A DNA stretch of 34,819 nucleotides from Chitinophagaceae bacterium (GTDB lineage: Bacteria > Bacteroidota > Bacteroidia > Chitinophagales > Chitinophagaceae): contig JAHEMM010000022.1 in assembly GCA_024643655.1 (NCBI GenBank), forward strand, positions 1-34,819, read 5' to 3'. The notes beneath the pieces are model-generated. The model searched no databases and was not told the origin of the DNA. It saw only the letters and a program-made list of their open reading frames with translations. The position numbers were made by a program, and so were the translations under genes. Below, in pieces: positions 1 through 8,067 of this stretch (positions are counted from its first letter, which is position 1; each line of letters starts with the position of its first letter).

Positions 1-278
1 TCATTCAACAAAAAATTTCGTTGTTCAGTTTTGTGACCTGTATAGGAAAAAATCAAGGCAAATGCCTTGTCGGCTGCAACTGTAATTTTGAAATACCCGG
101 TATCGTTGGTAAGGGTTGCTTTTGATTGTCCAAGTATAACAATTGATACTTTAGATAATGGGTTTTCATTTTCATCAACTACTTTTCCAGACACATAAGC
201 AATGTTCTGTGAGAAAGTAGTAACAGTAAGCAAAAAGCAGATGGCAGTGAGAATTATTTGGCGTAAGGTTTTTTCCAT
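1..278 (-). CDS. Carboxypeptidase-regulatory-domain protein, probably TonB-dependent receptor (N-terminal fragment)
   Basis: Ninety-two codons are readable from an ATG at 276-278 to the left window edge, where the gene is cut. The protein starts with a signal peptide (residues 1-24, hydrophobic core IILTAICFLLTVTTF, then SQ). It continues into a CarboxypepD_reg-like beta-sandwich domain (residues 28-90): SGKVVDENENPLSKVSI, then TNDTGYFKITV. In Bacteroidota this N-terminal domain most often heads a TonB-dependent outer-membrane receptor, but it also occurs on other surface proteins, and the deciding plug and barrel lie outside the window. No ribosome binding site is visible, as is usual in this phylum. 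The domain call is firm; the receptor call is inference. Confidence 0.7.
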   Translation of the reverse strand, partial: MEKTLRQIILTAICFLLTVTTFSQNIAYVSGKVVDENENPLSKVSIVILGQSKATLTNDTGYFKITVAADKAFALIFSYTGHKTEQRNFLLN

Positions 279-663
279 AAGAGAATCTGCGTCAAGATAC
301 GAATTTTGTTTTGAGAATTATTTTGATTTTCCTTTTATTATCATTTAAAGTCTGATTGCAAAAATGACAGTACCAAAAATGACTACATGAATGTTCTTTT
401 TTAATAGATCTTAATGTGCGGTAAGCAGCATTGAAAGCAATCCGCCACCACCAAGCAGCGTAAAAAACTTCTGAAATAAAAATTACGATAATGACTTAAT
501 AAGGTTAATGGCATGCGTTAAAAGTAGTTTGAATGTCCAGAGCCAGATATCCTCTTTTGTAGAAACGTATATCTTGTTGTTTAAAAATATTTCGAAAGGG
601 TTCCCAAGATAATCTGGCGGTTTATTTTTTCTTCTTGGGATATTTCTTCTTCAAGTCGAATAC
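279..663. other. Intergenic region without a convincing gene
   Basis: No credible coding region is seen on either strand across these 385 bases. Directly after the rpe stop, in the same frame, 13 sense codons run to a second TAA at 622-624. They encode a lysine-rich peptide (VFDLKKKYPKKKK). A weak inverted repeat, TCCCAAGA (602-609) and TCTTGGGA (633-640) with a 23-base loop, lies just past rpe. It could act in termination but has no T-tract. The segment next to 278 should hold the promoter of the left-edge gene, but no clear -33/-7 pair was found. Confidence 0.6.
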
Positions 664-1311
664 TTAAAGACTTTTTAGCTGTTTTATAGTTTCAATTGGA
701 TTGACAGATTTAAAAACTGTATTTCCTGCCACCAACACATCTGCACCAGCAGCAATAATTGATGGTGCATTTTCTATTGTAACACCACCATCTATTTCAA
801 TCTTTACGTTCAATCCTCTTTCATCAATCATTTTGCGGAGTAACTTTATTTTTTCTAAAGTATATGGAATGAATTTCTGTCCGCCAAAACCTGGATTCAC
901 ACTCATAAGGCATACGAGATCAATATCATGTAGAATATCGTTTAATGCTGAAACAGAAGTATGCGGATTTAACGCTACACCGGCTTTCATCCCCAAAGAT
1001 TTTATCTGTTGAATATTTCTGTGCAGATGATGACATGCTTCTAAGTGAACGGTAAGATTATCAGCACCTGCATTTTTAAATTGTTCTGTATAGTTTTCCG
1101 GATTGACAATCATCAGGTGCACATCGCAAACTTTGGTAGTGGCTTTTCTAAAAAATTCAATTAGCATTGGGCCAAAGCTGATATTGGGCACAAAGTTTCC
1201 ATCCATAACATCAAGGTGATACCAATCTGCTTCACTTACGTTCAACATTTTACAATCGGCTTCCAGATTTAAGTAGTTGGCAGAGAGGAGAGAAGGTGCA
1301 ATAATTGGCAT
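664..1311 (-). CDS. rpe: Ribulose-phosphate 3-epimerase
   Basis: This enzyme interconverts D-ribulose 5-phosphate and D-xylulose 5-phosphate in the cytosolic non-oxidative pentose phosphate pathway. The 215-residue length is normal for the family and the TIM-barrel landmarks occur in order: APSLLSANY near the start, HLDVMDGNFVPNISFGP (32-48, metal ligands H32 and D34), DVHLMI (64-69, ligand H65), MSVNPGFGGQKF (136-147, phosphate-binding loop), EIDGG (172-176, catalytic D174) and GADVLVAGN (189-197). It lies 28 bases downstream of the TPR lipoprotein gene on the same strand and is probably co-transcribed with it. Its stop is followed in frame by a short lysine-rich reading frame, noted separately. 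Confidence 0.97.
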   Translation of the reverse strand: MPIIAPSLLSANYLNLEADCKMLNVSEADWYHLDVMDGNFVPNISFGPMLIEFFRKATTKVCDVHLMIVNPENYTEQFKNAGADNLTVHLEACHHLHRNIQQIKSLGMKAGVALNPHTSVSALNDILHDIDLVCLMSVNPGFGGQKFIPYTLEKIKLLRKMIDERGLNVKIEIDGGVTIENAPSIIAAGADVLVAGNTVFKSVNPIETIKQLKSL

Positions 1312-1339
1312 AAGTGCTTATTTGCCCTGCAAGATAATT

Positions 1340-2344
1340 CTATTTCAGTTTATCTGCTGCTTCTTTTGCTACTATAAAGGTTTTATCAAGTCCGTAGGCC
1401 CTTTCGTAATTGAGTTTGGCCTCTTGTTTTTGTCCCACTGCTTCCTGGCATTTGCCCATCCAGTAATAAGCATCTGGGAAAGTTGCAGAAATTGTATTGG
1501 CCAACTGAAATACTTTTAATGCATCAGTCATTTTTTTCAGCTCATACAAAACTCTTCCTTTTTCAACATAAGCGTTTAGGTAATAATAGTTACGTTGTAT
1601 AGCCTGATCGAACAATCCAATAGCTTTTCCTTTTTCGTTAATATTAGAAAAATAAATGCCTTTATAATAATAAGGTTCTGCATGCAGGTTCAACGTATCA
1701 ACTTTTATCAATGAATCGCATATTGCTATAACTTTTACATTTTTAGATTCTGCGTATTTATAAGCCAACTCATAGTTGAGTTCAATATCATAAGGGGTTA
1801 ATGCATAGGCTTTTTCTAAAATTGTGGTTGCTTCGTTTTCATTTCCTTTTTTGCTTAAAAGTTCTGCTTTCATTTTCATTACATCTACCTGATCGGGATT
1901 GGCAGCAAGTATTTGATTTGCCATTTCCAAAGCTTCTTCTGTATTCCCTTTTGCATCGTATGAACGGGCTAATGTTAATTGTAAAAGAAAGCTATTGGGT
2001 AATTCTTTTAAGGCATTATTTAGAAATAGAATTGCTGAGTCGGGTTTTTTGTCGAGCATCAGATTACTGAATCCGTAAGCATATCGTTCATCTTTTTTAA
2101 GTGCCCATGCTTTTTTGAAATCTTCCAATGCCGGTTCTGACAAGCCATCGGAATTTAATAATACGCCCCGGCGAAAATAGAGTTCATCCTTCTTAGGATA
2201 TTGTTTGATGCTGTCGGTCAATATTACATACGGAGCCTTATCTAAAATATCGCTATAAGGTGAATCAGTGCCTTTATCATTACAACTATTGATGAAGATC
2301 AGTCCAGGAATGAAAAAGGCTACTATTTTTGTAATTCTATTCAT
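1340..2344 (-). CDS. Tetratricopeptide-repeat lipoprotein
   Basis: This 334-residue protein has a lipoprotein signal peptide ending in FINSC (lipidated Cys 21), so it should be membrane-anchored. The rest is helical and contains several TPR units, for example DELYFRRGVLLNSDGLSEPALEDF, SFLLQLTLARSYDAKGNTEEAL, AEPYYYKGIYFSNINEKGKAI, NAYVEKGRVLYELKKMTDAL and DAYYWMGKCQEAVGQKQEA. TPR arrays mediate protein-protein contacts; no catalytic domain is present and the partner is unknown. It is the upstream gene of a likely pair with rpe (28-base gap) and is transcribed divergently from the beta-propeller lipoprotein gene at 2461. I infer a scaffold or assembly role in the envelope, but nothing here defines it more closely. 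Confidence 0.85.
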   Translation of the reverse strand: MNRITKIVAFFIPGLIFINSCNDKGTDSPYSDILDKAPYVILTDSIKQYPKKDELYFRRGVLLNSDGLSEPALEDFKKAWALKKDERYAYGFSNLMLDKKPDSAILFLNNALKELPNSFLLQLTLARSYDAKGNTEEALEMANQILAANPDQVDVMKMKAELLSKKGNENEATTILEKAYALTPYDIELNYELAYKYAESKNVKVIAICDSLIKVDTLNLHAEPYYYKGIYFSNINEKGKAIGLFDQAIQRNYYYLNAYVEKGRVLYELKKMTDALKVFQLANTISATFPDAYYWMGKCQEAVGQKQEAKLNYERAYGLDKTFIVAKEAADKLK

Positions 2345-2414
2345 TTTTCAAAACTAAATGTTTTTATAAACCGAGAGATGACATTCGGCTGACAAAATAA
2401 ACTTTTTGTGAAAA

Positions 2415-2422
2415 TACCTTTG
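2415..2422 (+). promoter_or_regulatory. Bacteroidota -7 promoter element (TACCTTTG)
   Basis: The octamer is an exact match to TAnnTTTG, the -7 element of the Bacteroidota housekeeping sigma factor. It lies 38 bases before the ATG of the beta-propeller lipoprotein gene. A good -33 TTTG at the preferred 17-23 base spacing is not seen, so the call rests on the -7 box and its position. Confidence 0.5.
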
Positions 2423-2460
2423 CAGCCTGAAACTTAGTTGTCAGATTAAAACGAATAATA

Positions 2461-3558
2461 ATGAAAAAACTTGTGTGTTTGTTTACTATTGCTACTTTTT
2501 TAATTTCTTGTGGGAATAGTTCAAAACTAGTAAATACGACTGCTGCAAATACTGATACGTTAAGATATGCAGAAGAAACACATTTAAAAAATATTCAGCA
2601 GCTCACTTTTGGTGGTGATAATGCAGAAGCATATTGGAGTTATGATGGTAAATATCTGATATTTCAACGAACAAGTCCAAAAGACGGGATTCCTTGCGAT
2701 CAAATATATATTGGCAAAGTGCCAACCAAAAAAGGACAAAAGTTTGAATATAAATTAGTGAGTACAGGGAAGGGAAGAACGACTTGTGCTTATTTTACTA
2801 AAGACGGCAAACATATTATTTATGCATCTACACATTTAGGTAGTAACGAATGTCCGCCAGTACCCGACAGGGCAAAGTATGGCAACAAATATATATGGCC
2901 ATTATATAGCAGCTTTGATATTTTTATGGCTGATCTTGATGGTAAAATTGTGAAACAACTGACAACTTCAAATAGTTATGATGCAGAAGGAACTTTATCT
3001 CCCGATGGAAAGAAAATGATTTATACCAGTACAAAAGATGGTGATATTGAGTTATATATTATGAATTTGGAAACTGGTGCAGAAAAAAGAATAACGAATA
3101 CATTAGGTTATGATGGTGGTGCCTGGTTTAGTCCCGATGGAACTAAAATTATCTGGAGAGCAAGCCGCCCAAAAACTGAAGCAGATATAAAAGAATACAA
3201 AGATCTATTAAAAGAGAATTTAGTGGCTCCAACTAATATGGAAGTATGGGTAGCCAATGCTGATGGAAGTAATGCGAGACAGGTTACAGCTTACGGTCAG
3301 GCAAACTGGGCGCCTACTTTTATGCCAGACAGCAAACGCATAATTTTTGCTTCCAATCATGAATATAAGCGAGGTTTTCCTTTTAATCTTTATACGATCA
3401 ATGAAGATGGCACTAATCTTCAAAAAATAAGCAGGGATAAAGGCTTTGATGCTTTTCCGATGTTCTCTCCAAATGGAAAGAAAATAGTTTTTAGTAGCAA
3501 CAGAAACAATGGGGGTACGAGAGATACAAATGTTTTTATTGCTGATTGGGAAGAATAA
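2461..3558 (+). CDS. TolB/PD40-like beta-propeller lipoprotein
   Basis: The 365-residue protein begins with a lipoprotein signal peptide whose lipobox is LISC (Cys 17). It then forms a PD40/WD40-like propeller, visible as repeated blade motifs: AEAYWSYDGKYLIFQR, TCAYFTKDGKHIIYAS, AEGTLSPDGKKMIYTSTKDGD, DGGAWFSPDGTKIIWRA, NWAPTFMPDSKRIIFASN and DAFPMFSPNGKKIVFSSNR. That makes about six blades, most with the (S/M)PDG(T/K)K turn. It has no peptidase domain such as the one attached to this propeller in S9 peptidases, and no TolB N-terminal domain. It is therefore a stand-alone surface or periplasmic propeller, probably for binding. A TACCTTTG -7 element lies 38 bases upstream. The next gene follows 52 bases later and has its own promoter-like signal. 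Confidence 0.88.
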   Translation: MKKLVCLFTIATFLISCGNSSKLVNTTAANTDTLRYAEETHLKNIQQLTFGGDNAEAYWSYDGKYLIFQRTSPKDGIPCDQIYIGKVPTKKGQKFEYKLVSTGKGRTTCAYFTKDGKHIIYASTHLGSNECPPVPDRAKYGNKYIWPLYSSFDIFMADLDGKIVKQLTTSNSYDAEGTLSPDGKKMIYTSTKDGDIELYIMNLETGAEKRITNTLGYDGGAWFSPDGTKIIWRASRPKTEADIKEYKDLLKENLVAPTNMEVWVANADGSNARQVTAYGQANWAPTFMPDSKRIIFASNHEYKRGFPFNLYTINEDGTNLQKISRDKGFDAFPMFSPNGKKIVFSSNRNNGGTRDTNVFIADWEE

Positions 3559-3561
3559 TCC

Positions 3562-3591
3562 TTTGCAATTTGGCTTACCTTATTACCTTTG
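3562..3591 (+). promoter_or_regulatory. Promoter: TTTG - 18 bases - TACCTTTG
   Basis: TTTG at 3562-3565 is followed after 18 bases by TACCTTTG at 3584-3591, matching the Bacteroidota -33/-7 consensus in both sequence and spacing. It lies just inside the gap after the beta-propeller gene and points at the small membrane protein gene. Transcription would start near 3597, which argues for the ATG at 3611 rather than the in-frame TTG at 3602 as start codon. Confidence 0.65.
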
Positions 3592-3610
3592 AAGCCTAAA
3601 ATTGAGTTTT

Positions 3611-4078
3611 ATGTATAATGGAATGCTTCATTTACACAGTGTACTTCGTTGGATAATCCTGATTTTGTTATTAGTAGCTGTATATAAAAGCCTGATTGAT
3701 AAAAATAAGCCCTTTACTTCGAGTCATAAAAAGACAGGCTTGTTTTTAATGATTACTGCCGATGTAATGTTATTGGTTGGTATTTATCAGTGGATTGTTG
3801 GCCCTTGGGGATTAAAAAGTATTCAAGCAAATGGGATGAGTGTAGTAATGAAGAACTCAGTACTTCGATTTTTTGCGATTGAGCATTTTGTTGGGATGCT
3901 TGTTTCAATTATTTTAATTCATATTGGATATAGTTATACAAAGAAAAATATTCCTGACGTTACAAAACATAAAAGAGCAGTGCTATATTTTGGGTTAGCA
4001 TTATTGATTATCCTTACTTTTATTCCATGGCCTTTTAGAGAAGCAGGTGCCGGCAGAGTTTGGTTTCCGGGAATGTAA
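3611..4078 (+). CDS. Small four-helix integral membrane protein with conserved-looking histidines
   Basis: From the ATG at 3611 the protein has 155 residues. I see four transmembrane segments at about 11-28, 43-62, 86-107 and 123-141. Short loops carry lysine-rich, probably cytoplasmic, turns (SLIDKNKP, TKHKRA). Histidines H7 and H9 sit at the entrance of helix 1 (LHLHSVLRW), with H92 and H104 in helix 3 (EHFVGM, LIHIGY). A four-helix bundle with paired intramembrane histidines recalls small cytochrome b-like membrane proteins, but haem binding is inference. An in-frame TTG at 3602 would add three residues. I judge ATG more likely because of the promoter position. The gene converges with the aminotransferase gene, whose stop is 32 bases away. 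No function can be assigned with confidence. Confidence 0.75.
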   Translation: MYNGMLHLHSVLRWIILILLLVAVYKSLIDKNKPFTSSHKKTGLFLMITADVMLLVGIYQWIVGPWGLKSIQANGMSVVMKNSVLRFFAIEHFVGMLVSIILIHIGYSYTKKNIPDVTKHKRAVLYFGLALLIILTFIPWPFREAGAGRVWFPGM

Positions 4079-4110
4079 TTGATATTGTCTGATTTGTTTT
4101 ATTGAAATGA

Positions 4111-5211
4111 TTATACGGCTAAGGCCTCTGCCACTTTTTTCATTTCTTCTGTTGTGCCAATACTTAATCTTCGCCAACTTTTACCAATTTCAAAAGTCCG
4201 GCATCCGATAATATTTTTTGCTTCCAATACCTCTTTTACATCTTTTTTAAAATTGGCAGTATCAAAATACACAAAGCTTGTATGTGATTTTACAAAATTC
4301 ATTCCGGCTTTGTTCAGGGCTGTGCAAAATATTGCCTTAGCCTTTTCATTTTCTTTTTTACAAAACTGAACAAATTCCTGATCATCTAATGAGGCAATTG
4401 CACCAGCTAAAGAAACAGCACTTATACCAGCGTTTGCCCATGGTTGCAGTTCATTCATTTTTTTAATAGTGGCTGGATGGGCAATAGCAAAACCAGCTCT
4501 TGCACCCGCCATTCCATAAATTTTTGAAAAAGTTTTTGCAATAATTAGATTCGGATATTCATTCACCCAATTGGCCATTGTTGGCTCGTTACTGAATTCA
4601 GTATAAGCTTCATCTAATAAGAGTATACATTTAGGAGCAACATCTTTAATAAAAGCTTCCAGCTCATTTGCGGGTATGATTGCACCTGTAGGATTGCCGG
4701 GATTACAGATATAAACCATTTTGGTATCCTTATTCATTGCATCCTTCATTTGTTGAAGGTCTGTCTGTTTATCAGTTGTAACAGGAATTAATGATACAGG
4801 AAGCCCAACTGTATTTGCTGCGGGCATCCATAAACGGAATGTAGGTTCTGGTGCAATAGCATTACCTTTTTGTAAGGCAGCCATTAAAGATACTACACCA
4901 AGTAATTCAGACGACCCGGCACCAACTGTAATATGTTCTTTTGTGAGTTTGTATACAGCGCCTATTTTTTCTCTTAGGACATTCGTTATTTCCCATGGAT
5001 AACGGTTGGACTTATTCACCATCTCGATCATAGCTTTTCTTGCCTTAGGAGAAGGGCCATGAGGATTTTCATTAGAACTTAGCTTTATAATACCAGAGTA
5101 ATCTATTGAGTTTAAAAAGCTATGCTCTGCTTCTTTAGCAAATAAATCCCTGCTGAAAGCAAACGCTGCTGCTGCTAATGTACCTTGTTTTAAAAGTTGG
5201 CGTCGATCCAT
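4111..5211 (-). CDS. Tat-exported PLP aminotransferase, HisC-like (class I/II)
   Basis: This is a 366-residue fold-type I PLP enzyme most like histidinol-phosphate aminotransferases. Landmarks are KLSSNENPHGPSP (43-55), YICNPGNPTG (167-176), LLLDEAYTEF (198-207, D200 and Y203 contacting the cofactor), and AKTFSKIYGMAGARAG (225-240) with Schiff-base K230 and phosphate-binding R238. SWRRLSIGT near the C-terminus supplies the substrate-carboxylate arginine. Unusually for HisC, it starts with MDRRQLLKQG followed by an Ala-rich stretch to LFA, a twin-arginine signal peptide, so the folded holoenzyme is probably exported to the periplasm. Tat-exported members of this family are known in Bacteroidota. 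It lies 29 bases downstream of the YfcE-like gene on the same strand, probably as an operon. The substrate is unknown, and a role in histidine synthesis is unlikely given export. Confidence 0.9.
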   Translation of the reverse strand: MDRRQLLKQGTLAAAAFAFSRDLFAKEAEHSFLNSIDYSGIIKLSSNENPHGPSPKARKAMIEMVNKSNRYPWEITNVLREKIGAVYKLTKEHITVGAGSSELLGVVSLMAALQKGNAIAPEPTFRLWMPAANTVGLPVSLIPVTTDKQTDLQQMKDAMNKDTKMVYICNPGNPTGAIIPANELEAFIKDVAPKCILLLDEAYTEFSNEPTMANWVNEYPNLIIAKTFSKIYGMAGARAGFAIAHPATIKKMNELQPWANAGISAVSLAGAIASLDDQEFVQFCKKENEKAKAIFCTALNKAGMNFVKSHTSFVYFDTANFKKDVKEVLEAKNIIGCRTFEIGKSWRRLSIGTTEEMKKVAEALAV

Positions 5212-5240
5212 ATTTTATTTAGAAAGTTACGAATAATTTA

Positions 5241-5735
5241 TTATCGCTTACCCAATTCTATTACTTCGCAATTTTTAATTTCTTTTTCATCAATTATAAA
5301 ACGAATTATTGTTCTCATTTTATGCCAACCTTGTTTACCAGCAGCACCAGGATTCATGTGTAAACAACGCTGTTTGTCATCATACATAATTTTCAAAATA
5401 TGCGAATGACCGCTTATGAATAATTGTGGTTGATGAATGGCAATTTCTTTTCTTGTTTCCAGATTGTATTTTGGTGGATAACCTCCGATATGGCGAATCA
5501 TCACTTTTATTTCTTCGCAATTGAATATCAGCTGTTCGGGATAGTTGTATCTTATTTTAGCGTCGTCAATATTTCCAAATACTCCTCTCAAAGGTTTATA
5601 AGCGCCAATCTTCTCTGCTATTTCCATGCTGCCAAAATCGCCAGCATGCCATATTTCATCACAATTTTTAAAATGTAATAAAATGCTATCATCTATATAG
5701 TGGTGTGTATCTGAAAGGAGACCAATTCTTCGCAT
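5241..5735 (-). CDS. YfcE/MJ0936-family metallophosphoesterase
   Basis: The 164-residue protein is a single-domain calcineurin-like phosphoesterase of the YfcE group, which hydrolyses phosphodiesters with two bound metal ions. The metal ligands are all visible in order: SDTH (D9, H11), HAGDFG (D33), GVFGNIDD (N55), RHIGG (H82) and ISGHSH (H110, H112). The length is typical and there is no signal peptide, so it should be cytosolic. The physiological substrate of this family is often not known. It is the first gene of a likely two-gene operon with the Tat-exported aminotransferase (29-base gap). It is divergent from the SLC12-like transporter gene across a 77-base gap that must hold both promoters, though no clean -33/-7 pair was identified. 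Confidence 0.93.
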   Translation of the reverse strand: MRRIGLLSDTHHYIDDSILLHFKNCDEIWHAGDFGSMEIAEKIGAYKPLRGVFGNIDDAKIRYNYPEQLIFNCEEIKVMIRHIGGYPPKYNLETRKEIAIHQPQLFISGHSHILKIMYDDKQRCLHMNPGAAGKQGWHKMRTIIRFIIDEKEIKNCEVIELGKR

Positions 5736-5812
5736 AAATCAATCGAGATGAAAAGTTAAAAATAAGGCTTAGTTTTATTGGAATTGTAAAACTTAATTAG
5801 TTTATATTATTC

Positions 5813-8050
5813 ATGACTAAATTAAATAAATCAAAGGCAAAAGCAAAGTTCGGAACCGCACCTGTTTTTTTAACAGCAATTTCAACCATTCTTGGTGCTA
5901 TAATGTTTTTGCGTTTTGGATATTCAGTTGGTAATCTTGGATTCTGGGGTACTTTAGGTATCATAATTATTGGGCATATTGTAACAATTGCCACAGCCAT
6001 GTCGTTGGCCGAAATAGCAACGAATCAAAAAGTAGAGGGTGGTGGTGAATATTTTATTATTTCAAGGTCTTTTGGTTTTAACATAGGAGGAACCATAGGG
6101 GTAGCCCTTTATTTGTCACAAGCAATCAGCGTTGCTTTTTATGTAATTGCTTTTGCAGAAGCTTTTGAAGCTGTTAAACCTTTTTTGTCATCAACAATAG
6201 GTGTGGAAATAGCTGATAACAGATATTTTAGTGTGCCTGCTTTATTATTGTTGATTTGGTTAATGATAACCAAAGGCGCCGATATGGGTGTAAAGGCATT
6301 ATATTTTGTAGTATCAATATTGCTTATCTCGTTAGTATTCTTTTTTATTGGAAAAACTGATTATGAGGCTACTATTGGAGCTGCTTCTAGTCTCAATAAT
6401 ACAATTGAAAGGCCGTCAGATTTTTTCCTTGTATTTGCAATTATATTTCCTGCTTTTACAGGAATGACTGCTGGTGTTGGATTATCAGGCGATTTGAAAA
6501 ACCCTAAAAAATCAATTCCTCTCGGTACATTGGCTGCAACCATTGCAGGCATGATTATTTATATTTTCATTGCATGGAAGCTGGCACATTCTGCATCGCC
6601 TGAAGACCTTGTTGGTGATCAGTTAATCATGAGTAAAATTGCATTATGGGGTCCAATTATTCCAATTGGATTAGCAGCTGCAACAATTTCCTCTGCCATT
6701 GGGTCATTTATGGTTGCACCAAGAACGTTACAAGCTTTAAGTAGTGACAGAATTTTCCCAGGTAGAAGAATTAACTATCTAATGTCGAGAGGAACAGCCA
6801 AAAACAATGAACCTAAAAATGCTACTATATTAACAAGTGTAATTGCATTGGTTTTCGTTTTGATGGGTGACGTTAATGCTGTGGCAGAAATTATTTCAAT
6901 GTTTTTTATGCTTACCTATGGTAGCTTATGTTTGATTTCTTTTCTTCAGCATTTTTCTGCAGATCCTGCATATCGTCCTTCATTTAAATCAAAATGGTAT
7001 ATATCACTTACTGGTGCCATTATGTGTATTTATCTCATGTTTAAAATGAATCCGGCTTATGCTTTTGCTTCAGTCATCTTCATGGTGCTACTTTATTTTT
7101 TTCTAAGCACCTACAATAAGCATGAATTCGGTATGTCAAATATTTTTCAGGGAGTAATTTCTCAGGCAAGCAGGCGTTTGCAAGTGTATCTTCAGAAAAC
7201 TCAAAAAGAAGTAAAAGAAGAAAACTGGCGACCAACAGTGCTTTGTCTTTCAAAAGATTCATTCAAGCGATTCTCTGCAATGCAATTGATGAAATGGATA
7301 AGTCACCGTTACGGATTTGGTACGTATATACATTATATAAAAGGGTTTTATTCAAGCGAAACAAATGCAGAAGCAGAAGATGCTTTAGCTAAATTAATCA
7401 AGATTACAGGTGATACACATAGCAATATTTATCTTGATACTTTAGTGAGCCCTTCCAATACTGCAGCAATTGTAAATGCATTACAACTTTCAAGTATTTC
7501 AGGTGAGCCTAATAATATGATCTTGTTTGAATTTAAAAAAGGCGAAAACGAATGGCTCTCTGATGTTATAGATAATTATAAGTTAATTGCCACAGCAAAA
7601 TTTGATTTGTGTATTCTTGCCAGTTCAGATAAAGAATTTGGTTTTCACAAAGAGATTCATGTATGGATAACAAAGAACGATTATGATAATGCAAATCTGA
7701 TGATACTATTGTCATATATTATCCTTGGTGATCCAGAATGGAAGAAAGGTCATATCAAAATATTTGCATTATATAGTAAAGAAGAAATACAAGCGGAAAG
7801 AGAGCATTTGTTAAATCTAATTCATTCTGGCCGTTTGCCAATTTCTGCCAGTAATGTAAATGTCCTCGAACAGGAACAAGGAGTTTCTAGAATTGAAATG
7901 ATCAATAAGCTTTCAGTTGAAGCAGATTTAACTATAGTAGGAATCCACCATCGTAATATCTCAAATAATAACCTTGATATTTTTAAAGGGTTCAACAAAG
8001 TGGGAAATGTTCTTTTTGTAAATGCACTAACCCAAAAAACGATTAAATAA
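5813..8050 (+). CDS. SLC12-like cation-chloride cotransporter homologue (APC superfamily)
   Basis: The 745-residue protein has a membrane domain of about 12 helices (residues 15-440) and a long soluble C-terminal domain (about 455-745). The first helix, ILGAIMFLRFGYSVG, resembles helix 1 of eukaryotic NKCC/KCC carriers (GVMLFLR-type). GGGEYFIISRSFGFNIGGTIGVALYLSQ (76-103) closely follows their G-x-YYMISRSLGPEFGGSIG signature. Further segments include FPAFTGMTAGVGLSGDLKNPKKSIPLGTL and PRTLQALSSDRIFPG, both typical of the SLC12 branch. The C-terminal part resembles the SLC12 regulatory domain, including DLTIVGIHHRN near the end. Whether it moves K, Na and Cl or amino acids cannot be told from sequence alone. 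It appears to be transcribed alone. Confidence 0.88.
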   Translation: MTKLNKSKAKAKFGTAPVFLTAISTILGAIMFLRFGYSVGNLGFWGTLGIIIIGHIVTIATAMSLAEIATNQKVEGGGEYFIISRSFGFNIGGTIGVALYLSQAISVAFYVIAFAEAFEAVKPFLSSTIGVEIADNRYFSVPALLLLIWLMITKGADMGVKALYFVVSILLISLVFFFIGKTDYEATIGAASSLNNTIERPSDFFLVFAIIFPAFTGMTAGVGLSGDLKNPKKSIPLGTLAATIAGMIIYIFIAWKLAHSASPEDLVGDQLIMSKIALWGPIIPIGLAAATISSAIGSFMVAPRTLQALSSDRIFPGRRINYLMSRGTAKNNEPKNATILTSVIALVFVLMGDVNAVAEIISMFFMLTYGSLCLISFLQHFSADPAYRPSFKSKWYISLTGAIMCIYLMFKMNPAYAFASVIFMVLLYFFLSTYNKHEFGMSNIFQGVISQASRRLQVYLQKTQKEVKEENWRPTVLCLSKDSFKRFSAMQLMKWISHRYGFGTYIHYIKGFYSSETNAEAEDALAKLIKITGDTHSNIYLDTLVSPSNTAAIVNALQLSSISGEPNNMILFEFKKGENEWLSDVIDNYKLIATAKFDLCILASSDKEFGFHKEIHVWITKNDYDNANLMILLSYIILGDPEWKKGHIKIFALYSKEEIQAEREHLLNLIHSGRLPISASNVNVLEQEQGVSRIEMINKLSVEADLTIVGIHHRNISNNNLDIFKGFNKVGNVLFVNALTQKTIK

Positions 8051-8059
8051 AATTAATTG

Positions 8060-8067
8060 TAAATTTG
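8060..8067 (+). promoter_or_regulatory. Possible -7 element (TAAATTTG) ahead of the homogentisate dioxygenase gene
   Basis: This octamer is an exact TAnnTTTG, ten bases after the transporter stop. It has no well-spaced -33 TTTG. If used, the hmgA mRNA would carry a leader of roughly 155 bases. The rest of the 181-base gap holds the ATTAACTA repeats listed separately and a minor ORF I do not accept. Confidence 0.35.

Noticed and set aside
701-1012. A 103-codon plus-strand open frame inside rpe
   Set aside because: It lies fully antisense to a clear enzyme gene with intact motifs; its protein shows no domain and looks like a shadow frame.
2349-2356. Exact TAGTTTTG (minus strand) four bases before the TPR lipoprotein ATG
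   Set aside because: It would place the transcription start at or inside the start codon and has no suitably spaced -33 TTTG; likely chance in AT-rich DNA.
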